Source of the DNA: CAZKUR01 sp964556005
GTDB lineage: Bacteria > Bacteroidota > Ignavibacteria > Ignavibacteriales > Ignavibacteriaceae
Length of the DNA stretch: 17,791 nt
Assembly: GCA_964556005.1 (NCBI GenBank)
Contig: CAZKUR010000080.1
Span: 1 to 17,791, forward strand
Direction of reading: 5' to 3'
Shown piece after piece: positions 1-7,503 of this stretch. Position numbers and translations under genes: made by a program. Under the pieces are notes generated by a model, which saw nothing but the letters and a program-made list of their open reading frames with translations, did not search any database and was not told where the DNA came from. Numbering within the stretch: position 1 is the stretch's first letter; each line of letters starts with the position of its first letter.

Positions 1-480
1 ATTGGCTCGCCTATGGATACATTCTTTGTAGATATTCCAAATCCTGCCCAACGCAACCTTACTGTAGTTGAGAAAAGTAATAAGTATTTTTATTACAAAG
101 TAACTGCAGTAGATAAACAAGGTAACCAGTCTAGTCCATCCGATGAAATAGAAGTAATTATATCGATAACATCATTAGACAATAAACCAATAGTGATAAG
201 GAATTATAGGTTATATCAAAACTTTCCAAATCCATTTAATCCCACAACTAAAATAGCTTACACACTAAAAGAGAGCGGATATGTGAAGCTGTATGTTTAT
301 GACATAAAGGGAGCGCTTGTTGAAACTCTTGTAAACCGTAACCAGGAAGGAGGTTATCATGAGGTAACATTTGATGGACAGAATTTAGCATCAGGAGTTT
401 ATATCTACCAGTTAATGGTAAGAAGGGGTGGGGGCATTCCTGCCTTCAGCGACATAAAAAAAATGGTTTTAGTCAAATAA
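1..480 (+). CDS. C-terminal part of a T9SS-exported surface/secreted protein (5' partial)
   Basis: The frame is open from base 1, so the start lies outside the window; the Met codon at 13 is internal. The visible 159 residues begin with the end of an Fn3-like beta domain ('YFYYKVTAVDKQGNQSSPSDE'), then a short linker. They finish with an approximately 85-residue T9SS type A sorting domain: 'YQNFPNPFNPTTKIAY' at the front, a 'VKLYVYDIKG' strand, 'SGVYIYQL' and a final 'KKMVLVK'. This tag directs proteins across the outer membrane through the Por/T9SS machinery and is removed on surface attachment or release. The catalytic or binding part is outside the window, so the function of the whole protein cannot be given. 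An insertion of about 8 residues ('RRGGGIPAFSD') sits before the last strand. Recognition of the tag is confident. Confidence 0.85.
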   Translation: MGSPMDTFFVDIPNPAQRNLTVVEKSNKYFYYKVTAVDKQGNQSSPSDEIEVIISITSLDNKPIVIRNYRLYQNFPNPFNPTTKIAYTLKESGYVKLYVYDIKGALVETLVNRNQEGGYHEVTFDGQNLASGVYIYQLMVRRGGGIPAFSDIKKMVLVK

Positions 481-518
481 CTGAAACTTTTATGGTAATA
501 AATCAAAGGGAGTAAATA

Positions 519-1733
519 ATGAAAAGGGAATTACTATTTCTTTTAGTGCTTTTATTGTTTACCGGTTTTACCGGAATAAAAGCACAAATAATAAATAATA
601 ACAACGGTTTTATTTTAGGTGCATATATGGGCGGCTGGGACATTATGCCGGGGCAAAATGCAAGCGAATCTTATGACTCATCAGGTATGAATACGGTTTG
701 GTGGCAAGCCCGCAGCTTCAATCATGATTTTTTACAAAGATATAATGTAATAGCACAGAACGGTCATTCAACGGATTGGATTAATCATTATGCCACGGCT
801 TTTTATTCAAAGTGGCAGTCTGAAGAAAACCAGCCCAGTATTTGGACAATAGGAGTAAATCATTCATGCGGAGATACAGCTACATGGAAGGGCATAAAAT
901 GCTGGTCATCCATAGGAGTTGAGACAGCAAGTAATAATCTTGTTTTCGGCCCTCACTATTACCAAAAAAGGAAATACGTGAGAAGCTACGATTCTACGGT
1001 AAATTATACTGCAAGATTTCATATGGCTTTTGATAAATTTACAGGATCTGATACTGATAAGGTATGCAGAATAAAGGTTGTGCTTAGGTATCAATTTGTT
1101 AGAAACGATTCAACTTTATATACAGATATGCCTTTCCTGGAAAAGACTTTGACTGTTGGAGATTTCCCCGCAGATGGTAGCTTTAATTACTTTGGATTTG
1201 GTAATCAAACGTATTCCTATCCGGATGTATTTCCGGCAGACCTGAAAAATGATAATTTGCAAAATACTGAATCCGGAAGAGATACTACAGATGTGGTTGG
1301 TGGAACAGGCATACAGTTCTGTGTTGATTGGCTTGGAGATAGTTCATTGGGAAATTTATATGTAGATTTTGCAGAGGTTTATGATAATAATGGATGGAAT
1401 GAATATATAAATCCATCAACTCATAACACTGTTGTAAATAGAATTCACAATTACCTCATTTCCAATCAAGATTGGGACAACATATTATACTGGCTAGCAG
1501 ACGATGAACCAAGAACAATAGATGCATTTGTACCCTACCATACGGTAGATTCGTTAGTACATTTAGACAGCACATTATCAAGCTATGCACCCTTAATCAC
1601 AAATTTTTACCAAGTCGGTTTAATAAGAAACGGAGATTCTCTGTTTAAGTATTTTAACCGTATAGCAAAACCCATGAAGCTATTGTTCGATGACTACCCG
1701 TTTTATTGGGGCCCGAACCAATCAAGGAATTAA
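519..1733 (+). CDS. Secreted protein of unknown function, 3' end frameshifted (probable pseudogene)
   Basis: The ATG at 519 has a good ribosome site (AAGGGAG about 7 bases upstream) and is preferred. The 404 residues open with a signal peptide ('MKRELLFLLVLLLFTGFTGIKAQ', written in full only to residue 23 of the start; likely cut after KA). The rest is a tryptophan- and tyrosine-rich extracellular domain with 'LGAYMGGWDIM', 'DWINHYATAFYSKWQ', 'GPHYYQKRKYVRSYD', 'TGIQFCVDWLGD' and 'YWLADDEPRTIDAF'. From memory it resembles large T9SS-exported proteins of Ignavibacteria with a glycosidase-like barrel; no catalytic residue can be assigned. The reading frame stops at 'DDYPFYWGPNQSRN', and the sequence just downstream continues a plausible protein in the +1 frame. 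It has no sorting tag, unlike the gene before it. I infer a decayed or mis-assembled gene whose 3' half is missing. Confidence 0.7.
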   Translation: MKRELLFLLVLLLFTGFTGIKAQIINNNNGFILGAYMGGWDIMPGQNASESYDSSGMNTVWWQARSFNHDFLQRYNVIAQNGHSTDWINHYATAFYSKWQSEENQPSIWTIGVNHSCGDTATWKGIKCWSSIGVETASNNLVFGPHYYQKRKYVRSYDSTVNYTARFHMAFDKFTGSDTDKVCRIKVVLRYQFVRNDSTLYTDMPFLEKTLTVGDFPADGSFNYFGFGNQTYSYPDVFPADLKNDNLQNTESGRDTTDVVGGTGIQFCVDWLGDSSLGNLYVDFAEVYDNNGWNEYINPSTHNTVVNRIHNYLISNQDWDNILYWLADDEPRTIDAFVPYHTVDSLVHLDSTLSSYAPLITNFYQVGLIRNGDSLFKYFNRIAKPMKLLFDDYPFYWGPNQSRN

Positions 1734-1869
1734 GATTTTTAAAAGGCTGCGTCCCAAATTACGGGTTTGCAGTAATTATCAACCGGGATTTTTTAATGTA
1801 TCACAGGCATTTGGAAACATACCGGACAGTGTTACACTTTATTTCTCTGTGGCACCGAAAAATCATTAG
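1734..1869 (+). pseudogene. Out-of-frame continuation of the preceding secreted-protein gene
   Basis: Reading in the +1 frame relative to the gene at 519 (codons starting at 1711, 1732 and so on) gives an uninterrupted stretch to a TAG at 1867-1869. It contains 'VCSNYQPGFFNVSQAFG' followed by 'NIPDSVTLYFSVAPKNH'. The 'QPGFFNVSQAFG' segment is the kind of strand-rich motif expected right after 'FDDYPFYW' in this protein type. One extra base in the GGGG run at 1708-1711 would explain the break. Even in this frame the protein ends 2 bases before the convergent ispE stop codon and lacks a sorting domain, so sequence seems to have been lost at the 3' end. The frame assignment is my reading, not a database result. 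Confidence 0.45.
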
Positions 1870-1871
1870 CT

Positions 1872-2732
1872 CTATTTTTTTAATTTACTTTCTCCTTTTT
1901 CCGGCAATTCCATATAATTAAAATAATTTTTACTGAATTTTTCCTTTGCTTCAACTGCTTGTTCAACATTTTCGAATATTCCAAACACTGTAGATCCGCT
2001 GCCGGTCATTAGTGCAAAGCTTGCCCCAAATTTATAGAGATCGTTTTTTATTTTTTTTATTTCAGGATATTTTTCGAATACTATATTCTCAAAATCATTT
2101 GTAACATATTTATTCAAAGATTTTAAGTCTTTTATTTCAAATGAATCAATATTTTTTAATGAAAACTCGGGTGTTTTAGGATTTAGTCTACCGAATGCCC
2201 ACTTTGTTGAGACATGAATTTCTGGATTCACAATTAAAATTGGGTATCTTATTTTAAAATTAACCGGCTTAAGTATTTCACCTCTCGATTCGGCAAGACA
2301 TGGTTTTGGATCAATAAAAAACGGAACATCCGAACCAAGTTCAAGTGCCACTCTGTTTAATTGTTCCGGGCGTAATTTTAATTCAAATAATTTATTTACG
2401 GCTTTTAAAGTTGCAGCGGCATCCGAACTGCCTCCTCCCAAACCGCCGCCAATTGGAATTCGTTTTATTAATTTTATATCGACATTAAGTTTTTTACTTG
2501 AAAACTTTTCCAATACTTCTACTGCTTTTAGAATCAAATTAGATTTGTCCGAATTCAACTCTTCATTATTTGAACTAAAGGTTAATGAATCTGATATTTT
2601 GAAAGTAATTTCATCGAATAAATTTATGGGATAAAAAATAGTTTCGAGATCGTGAAATCCGTCGGGTCTTTTCCTAACAATATTTAAACCAAAATTAATT
2701 TTGGCGGGAGCTTTAACTTTTAATTCTTCCAT
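1872..2732 (-). CDS. ispE: 4-diphosphocytidyl-2-C-methyl-D-erythritol kinase
   Basis: IspE is a cytoplasmic GHMP-family kinase that phosphorylates the 2-hydroxyl of CDP-methylerythritol, the fourth step of the MEP route to IPP and DMAPP. The 286 residues, a normal length, show the N-terminal 'KAPAKINFGL' with the substrate-site lysine (K11) and 'RPDGFHDLETIF'. The glycine-rich ATP loop 'PIGGGLGGGSSDAAA' is at 93-107, 'LGSDVPFF' with the likely catalytic aspartate (D135) follows, and GHMP motif 3 'MTGSGSTVFGIF' is at 242-253. I start at the ATG at 2732; the frame can be opened one codon earlier at a TTG, but 'MEELKVKAPAK' is the natural N-terminus. No Shine-Dalgarno is visible. The start lies 20 bases inside the upstream methyltransferase gene, so translation is probably coupled. 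Last gene of a three-gene operon; the stop nearly abuts the broken gene on the other strand. Confidence 0.95.
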   Translation of the reverse strand: MEELKVKAPAKINFGLNIVRKRPDGFHDLETIFYPINLFDEITFKISDSLTFSSNNEELNSDKSNLILKAVEVLEKFSSKKLNVDIKLIKRIPIGGGLGGGSSDAAATLKAVNKLFELKLRPEQLNRVALELGSDVPFFIDPKPCLAESRGEILKPVNFKIRYPILIVNPEIHVSTKWAFGRLNPKTPEFSLKNIDSFEIKDLKSLNKYVTNDFENIVFEKYPEIKKIKNDLYKFGASFALMTGSGSTVFGIFENVEQAVEAKEKFSKNYFNYMELPEKGESKLKK

Positions 2733-3606
2733 CAAAATAATTTTTTATTAGTTTAATGTGTTCGGGAGTGGAACCGCAGCATGCACCGATAAACGAAGGA
2801 GAATACTTTAACAATTCTTTTACATACGCTAAATAAGTTTCCGGATCTATTCCGCAGGAAATATTTTTATCCTCGTAATTACCGCTTCCGCAGTTAAGGT
2901 AAGTACCCCAGCTGAAATTCAATTCAAAGTTATTAATAGATTTAATAAATTTATCCGGCATTAAGCAGTTAAATCCGACGGCAAGAGGATTCTTATCTTC
3001 GATATATTTTACGGCGTCTGCAAGTGGCTCACCGGAGAGCAAAGTATTTCCGTCAAATGAAAATAAACTGAGGATATAAGGGATTTCATTCTTTGAGCAA
3101 TAATCGCAAATAATTTTTATTTCGTCAAAATGTCCCTGTGTTTCATTCAAAATAAAATGACAACCGTTTTCCATTAAAGCATTTATATGTTCAATATGGT
3201 TAAATTCAATTTCTTTAATGCCGAGTTTTCTTTCAACTTGATAGCAGTCCTCAGCGGGAGCATTTGATCCGGCAATAAAAATCGATAAATCATCGGCAGC
3301 ATCTTTAGCAATATCAACCGCAGATTTTACTATCTGTTTAAGCTTAATTTTCCTATGATTTTTAATTGCTTCAGGATTGGTTCTAAAAGTATTTGAAGTA
3401 ATTATATCAGCACCTGCATCAATATAATCTCTGTGGATTTTCTTCACCTTTTCAGGACCGATTATATTTGCAAGGGACATCCACATATCATGATCGACCG
3501 GTATATTTTCCTGCTGAAGCATGCTTCCCATTGCTCCGTCTAAAATCAACGGACGGTTTATTCTTTTTGCAAGTGAAAAAGGATTTATAAATTTACCGGT
3601 AATCAT
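2713..3606 (-). CDS. Homocysteine S-methyltransferase family protein
   Basis: This 297-residue protein matches the zinc-dependent homocysteine methyltransferase barrel (the N-terminal module of MetH, also BHMT and MmuM), which moves a methyl group to homocysteine to make methionine. Visible motifs are 'LILDGAMGSMLQ' at 20-31, 'ADIITSNTFRTNP' at 66-78, 'NETQ' at 154-157, 'GFNC' with zinc ligand C214, and 'GACCGSTPEHI' with ligands C276 and C277. All three zinc cysteines are present, so it should be active. It has no folate- or cobalamin-binding domain, so it is either a stand-alone methyltransferase using S-methylmethionine, betaine or a similar donor, or one part of a split methionine synthase; the sequence does not decide. 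Its ATG overlaps the stop of the upstream GT9 gene in an ATGA, and its 3' end overlaps ispE by 20 bases. Confidence 0.88.
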   Translation of the reverse strand: MITGKFINPFSLAKRINRPLILDGAMGSMLQQENIPVDHDMWMSLANIIGPEKVKKIHRDYIDAGADIITSNTFRTNPEAIKNHRKIKLKQIVKSAVDIAKDAADDLSIFIAGSNAPAEDCYQVERKLGIKEIEFNHIEHINALMENGCHFILNETQGHFDEIKIICDYCSKNEIPYILSLFSFDGNTLLSGEPLADAVKYIEDKNPLAVGFNCLMPDKFIKSINNFELNFSWGTYLNCGSGNYEDKNISCGIDPETYLAYVKELLKYSPSFIGACCGSTPEHIKLIKNYFDGRIKS

Positions 3607-4736
3607 CTTATAAATTTTGTATGAATATTCATAAAATAATTATCAATCTCATTTATAATTTTATCGAGATCAATCATTTTGATGCATTCCAAATTATAAG
3701 GACAAACTTTTTTCCAGCATGGCGAGCAGAATAAATCTTCCGGGTATAATTTTATACCGCGATTATAAAGATCGATTTCAGTCCAGCAGCTTACGCCAAA
3801 CCATACAATTACATATTTTTTTAATGCTATTGCCAGGTGCATTCCGAATGAATCGCCGGTGATAACCATGTCGGCTATACTTTCAAAACATGCTCCGCGT
3901 CTTACGCCTGAATCTGTTGGAGTATTAATTATTTTCCCTTCAAATTTTGAATAAATAATTTTATTTCGTTCCGTATCTTCCGGACCGCCTAATAAAACAA
4001 TTTTATATTTCTTCTTTTCTAATAATTTTTTAATTAAATACACATGCTGTTCAATTGTCATTTTTTTATTCGGGTAAAGATTTGAACAGCCGGTATTGAA
4101 TCCAACGACCAAATCACCATCTTTAATTCCCGCATTGCTTTTATATACTCCGGTAAATTTTATTTCTTCTTCGGTAAGGTTAAAAACATATTCATTGCGT
4201 TTATTTTCAAGCTCAAAAGTCTCGGCAAGATAATCCTGCCCGGTTCTTTTATTTATTCTAAATTTAAAATTATCATCCATACCCAGACGGTAATTATAAT
4301 ATGCCCCTTCGTTTACCGGGACGATAACACCGTTTTCATTTAAGCCGAATCCTAATTTTTTCTGTGCATTAACCTGGTTTAACAAAGCACATGAGTTTTG
4401 AGATTTATCCACGTTCATTACATAATCGAATTTTATCGAATTAAGAATTGAAATACTTTTGCCGTCGTAGCTAAGAACTTTATCAATGTATTGATTATTA
4501 TTCAGCAATGGAGCGGCAATTTTTAAAGTAATCCACCAAATTGTCGATTCGGGAAATTTTCTTTTTAATGCAGGAAGCTGGGCGGTTGTCATTAACACGT
4601 CTCCCATCGCATCCAAGTTTATAATAAGTATTTTAACACCGATGGGAATATTATCTTTACAGCCGTCTTCCCAGCAGTTATGATCGGGATAGCAGGGTTT
4701 ATAGCCTGTGAATCGTTTACATGAAGGTATTTCCAT
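3603..4736 (-). CDS. GT9-family glycosyltransferase (heptosyltransferase-like) with N-terminal Cys cluster
   Basis: A 377-residue GT-B enzyme of family 9, the group that adds ADP-heptose to the LPS inner core at the inner face of the cytoplasmic membrane. The N-terminal Rossmann half starts 'VKILIINLDAMGDVLMTT' (34-51). The C-terminal half has 'GFNTGC' (212-217), 'IVLLGGPED' (246-254) and 'ITGDSFGMHLAIAL' (292-305), the nucleotide-sugar site, in which G replaces the usual P before MH. A C-terminal Cys set, C337-C340-C345-C351 in 'FCSPCWKKVCPYNLEC', matches that of the second GT9 protein at 9570-10589. Unusually, about 30 residues precede the first strand and carry four cysteines (C6, C15, C21, C26). 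First gene of an operon with the methyltransferase and ispE, joined to the former by an ATGA overlap. The acceptor sugar cannot be read from the sequence. Confidence 0.88.
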   Translation of the reverse strand: MEIPSCKRFTGYKPCYPDHNCWEDGCKDNIPIGVKILIINLDAMGDVLMTTAQLPALKRKFPESTIWWITLKIAAPLLNNNQYIDKVLSYDGKSISILNSIKFDYVMNVDKSQNSCALLNQVNAQKKLGFGLNENGVIVPVNEGAYYNYRLGMDDNFKFRINKRTGQDYLAETFELENKRNEYVFNLTEEEIKFTGVYKSNAGIKDGDLVVGFNTGCSNLYPNKKMTIEQHVYLIKKLLEKKKYKIVLLGGPEDTERNKIIYSKFEGKIINTPTDSGVRRGACFESIADMVITGDSFGMHLAIALKKYVIVWFGVSCWTEIDLYNRGIKLYPEDLFCSPCWKKVCPYNLECIKMIDLDKIINEIDNYFMNIHTKFIR

Positions 4737-4837
4737 TTTTCATCGAAATAAATTTTTGTTAAATAAAGTTTTGATAATTTAAATTTTCAAAATAGATTTA
4801 AATATAATAAAAGAATCAACTGTAAGGAATTTTATAA
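4737..4837. promoter_or_regulatory. Divergent intergenic region between GT9 operon and GT4 gene
   Basis: This 101-base, very AT-rich gap separates two divergent starts, so promoters for both should lie here. On the + strand TATAAT occurs at 4803-4808, 29 bases before the GT4 start codon, but there is no well-spaced -35 element. The + strand gene has an AAGGA ribosome site at 4824-4828, nine bases from its ATG. No clear element is visible for the minus strand operon. Assignment of the -10 box is tentative. Confidence 0.35.
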
Positions 4838-5923
4838 ATGAGCTTCCGGATATTTCAATTTACTTTCGGCGACGGTTACGCGGGCAGCGCTAAAATTGCT
4901 ATTCAAAGTTCGGAACTCCTTGCTGGCAGAGGACATAATGTAACTTTATTTGTAAGTCGAAATTCGTTATCTGAAAGAAGAGCCAGGGAGAAAAACCTAA
5001 ATGTCGTTTCATTAAATGATAAACTGGAATTTAAGACTTTAATAAAATCAATCGTTCCTCATTTTGAAAATGTTAAACCTAATTTTGTTATCTCACATCA
5101 TTCATTGGATAGAAAAGTTGGTTTTAAATTGAAATCAATTTATAGAAATAAATTTGTAAATATCGGTTACAGGCATAATATTACAAAGAGTTTCCCGGTT
5201 ATCGGACCATTGATGTACAATCATTACTACGATTACCTAATTGCCTGCAGCAGGGGAGTGGCGGACAGCTTAATTTCTTCCGGGATTAGAAAAAAGAAAG
5301 TAAAAGTAATTTATAACGGAATAGATGTTCCTGAAAATGTAAATGAAATAACTGGTGATTCGATAAAAGAAAAATATAGTTTGAATGATAAAATTGTTCT
5401 CGGACTTTCAACATGGTTTCATAAGGAGCGAAAAGGATTTGATATTCTTTTCAATGCATTTTCAAAACTTAATAATAATTTTATCTTTCTTCTTGTTGGA
5501 ATTCCTCAAGAAAATCAAAATGCAGTTTATGATTATGCGAATCAATTTGGAATAACCAAAGAAAAAATATTTATGCCCGGATACGTTGAAAATATCTGGG
5601 AATATTATAAAGCTATGGATATATTTTTACTTCCCTCGAGATCGGAAGGGTTTTCACTTGCTTTGCTTGAGGCTGCCGCTGCAAAACTGCCTATAGTTGC
5701 ATCGAACATTCCCGGAACAAATGAGTTTATTATTAATAATGAAAATGGATTTTTATTCGATGTGGAAAATTATAATGAGCTTGTGAATAAAATAAATAAT
5801 CTATCAAACAATGAAAATTTGAAAAAGAAATTTAGCGACACAGCTTACGAATTGGTAATCAATAAATTTCAAATGAAAAATTATATTGAGAACCTTGAAA
5901 GTTTTTTAAGTAAATTAAAATAG
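4838..5923 (+). CDS. Glycosyltransferase family 4 (GT-B) protein
   Basis: The 361-residue protein is a retaining GT-B glycosyltransferase that transfers a sugar from a nucleotide donor to a lipid-linked or polysaccharide acceptor at the cytoplasmic membrane. The N-terminal domain begins with 'FGDGYAGSAKIAIQSSELL', the glycine-rich acceptor-side loop. The interdomain region has 'IACSRGVADSL' and 'KKVKVIYNGIDV' (153-164). The donor domain shows 'FMPGYVENIWEYYKAMDIFL' (245-264) and 'SRSEGFSLALLEA' (267-279), in which E270 and E278 form the family's EX7E pair, followed by 'PIVASNIPGTNEFI'. The ATG at 4838 has an AAGGA site at good spacing. It stands alone, divergent from the GT9 operon and convergent with the symporter gene, 59 bases away. 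With two GT9 enzymes nearby, a role in LPS or surface glycan assembly is likely but inferred. Sugar and linkage are unknown. Confidence 0.9.
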   Translation: MSFRIFQFTFGDGYAGSAKIAIQSSELLAGRGHNVTLFVSRNSLSERRAREKNLNVVSLNDKLEFKTLIKSIVPHFENVKPNFVISHHSLDRKVGFKLKSIYRNKFVNIGYRHNITKSFPVIGPLMYNHYYDYLIACSRGVADSLISSGIRKKKVKVIYNGIDVPENVNEITGDSIKEKYSLNDKIVLGLSTWFHKERKGFDILFNAFSKLNNNFIFLLVGIPQENQNAVYDYANQFGITKEKIFMPGYVENIWEYYKAMDIFLLPSRSEGFSLALLEAAAAKLPIVASNIPGTNEFIINNENGFLFDVENYNELVNKINNLSNNENLKKKFSDTAYELVINKFQMKNYIENLESFLSKLK

Positions 5924-5982
5924 ATATTTATATACAAATATTATAATTCTAACAATACCCAATATTTTCAGATAATTATCAA

Positions 5983-7449
5983 TCATTCAACTTCTACTGC
6001 TTCCATCGTATTTACCCATTCCTCGTTTGGGAATAGGAAAGTTAAAAATACAAAAATTAATGCCGATGCACTGATTCCAAAAATATTCGGATCAAGCCCA
6101 AGTGGAAGTTTTGTATTTATTAGGATTAAAGTAATTGTTGTACCACCGCCAATTAACATTGCCCACATAGCCGCAATAGAACTACTTCGTTTCCAAAAGA
6201 ATGCACCGATAACAGGAACAAATAATCCCGAAACCATAAATGCATACGAATACAGCATCAGTTGAAGTACATTCTGCATGCTGCTTGCAAGCCATAAAGC
6301 AAATATTCCGATAATCAAAGTAAGCCATTGAGATAATTTTAAGAATCTTTTTTCATTTTTGCTGACTGAAAAAAACTTATCGATTATATCTGTAGCGACA
6401 TTGCCCGCCGCCGCCATCAGGCAGCTATCCGCAGTGGACATAATTGCAGAAAAATATGCCGACATCATCAATCCCATCAAACCTACAGGCATTACTGTTC
6501 TAAGCAAAAGCGGTAATCCTTTTTCGGGATCGAGACCGGCCACAGAAGGAAAGCCGAGATATGCAAACATACCATGATCGGCAGCCACTCTTCCGAATAG
6601 TCCGAGCAGAACACCCATCATAGCCATAACCGGCCACTCGAAAAGTCCTGCCATGAACCAGGCCCTCTTCGCAGTCTTTTCATCTTTGCATGCATAAATT
6701 CTCTGGTAGAGAGTCATTCCAACAAACCATATTGGAATAATAGTAACGCCCCAATTAACGAGTGTTTGCCAGCTTACATTTGTAAAAGATAAAAGATCGT
6801 TTGACACTTCTTGCTGAAGCGCACTGTATCCTCCGATTGCAAAATAGCCAAGAGGCAGCCCGATAAAGACTAATCCCGCCATTAATACAATCCACTGAAC
6901 AGTATCCGTATAGATGACAGCTTTTATTCCGCCAAGCGATGTATATCCGATTATAATTGCTCCCATTATAATTAATGCCGTTTCCATATCCAGATTAACA
7001 AATGAAGCCGAGGCTAATTTTGCACCGGCAAGTATTTGTGAGCTTGTAAAACCTATGTATCCTACAGCTGAAATTATTCCGGCGATTAAAGCAACTTTAT
7101 TATTATAAAAATATTCGAAGATTTGCGGGAAGGTGTAAAGTTCTTTAAAATTTTTCATTCTGCTAACCCGGGGAATTAGAAGCACCGCACTGACCCATGC
7201 ACCGATCAAACCGGTGAACAGCATCCATGAACCTGAAATCCCCATTACGAATCCAAGCCCGCCCAGACCGATAGAAAAACCGCCTCCAACATCCGTAGCG
7301 ACTACAGATAAGCCGACATGAACGCTTCCCATTTTTCTGCCTCCGACGAAATAATCCTCGGGATCTTTATTCTTCTTAAGAAAATAAAACCCTATGCCGA
7401 GCATAGCGGCCATGTAAACAAAAAACTCTAAGAGATCAACAAAATGCAT
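5983..7449 (-). CDS. Sodium:solute symporter (SSS family)
   Basis: The 488-residue polytopic membrane protein belongs to the Na+/solute symporter family (PutP, SGLT and relatives), which import sugars, amino acids or other small solutes with sodium. It has about 13 hydrophobic segments. Family marks are 'DYFVGGRKMG' (32-41), the unwound first core helix 'ATDVGGGFSIGLGG' (51-64), 'LGGIKAVIYTDTVQW' (172-186), 'TLYQRIYACKDEKTAKRA' (246-263) and 'SAIMSTADSCLMAA' (334-347). In the last, S338 and T339 sit where the Na2-site hydroxyls of PutP and vSGLT lie. The substrate cannot be inferred from sequence alone. It is the last gene of the acetyltransferase-racemase-symporter cluster, 54 bases after the racemase, which favours an amino acid or related compound. 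The ATG at 7449 has no strong ribosome site. Confidence 0.92.
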   Translation of the reverse strand: MHFVDLLEFFVYMAAMLGIGFYFLKKNKDPEDYFVGGRKMGSVHVGLSVVATDVGGGFSIGLGGLGFVMGISGSWMLFTGLIGAWVSAVLLIPRVSRMKNFKELYTFPQIFEYFYNNKVALIAGIISAVGYIGFTSSQILAGAKLASASFVNLDMETALIIMGAIIIGYTSLGGIKAVIYTDTVQWIVLMAGLVFIGLPLGYFAIGGYSALQQEVSNDLLSFTNVSWQTLVNWGVTIIPIWFVGMTLYQRIYACKDEKTAKRAWFMAGLFEWPVMAMMGVLLGLFGRVAADHGMFAYLGFPSVAGLDPEKGLPLLLRTVMPVGLMGLMMSAYFSAIMSTADSCLMAAAGNVATDIIDKFFSVSKNEKRFLKLSQWLTLIIGIFALWLASSMQNVLQLMLYSYAFMVSGLFVPVIGAFFWKRSSSIAAMWAMLIGGGTTITLILINTKLPLGLDPNIFGISASALIFVFLTFLFPNEEWVNTMEAVEVE

Positions 7450-7503
7450 TTTTACTTTTTAACTCTCTGCTTTTAACTTTATAATTTTTACATTTGACTT
7501 ATT

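Noticed and set aside
4771..4808. TTGATA and TATAAT as a sigma-70 promoter for the GT4 gene
   Set aside because: The spacer is 26 bases, far too long; only the TATAAT is kept, as a tentative -10.
5924..5941. ATATTT/AAATAT inverted repeat between the convergent GT4 and symporter genes
   Set aside because: Six A-T pairs only, in AT-rich DNA, with no T-run; too weak to call a terminator.
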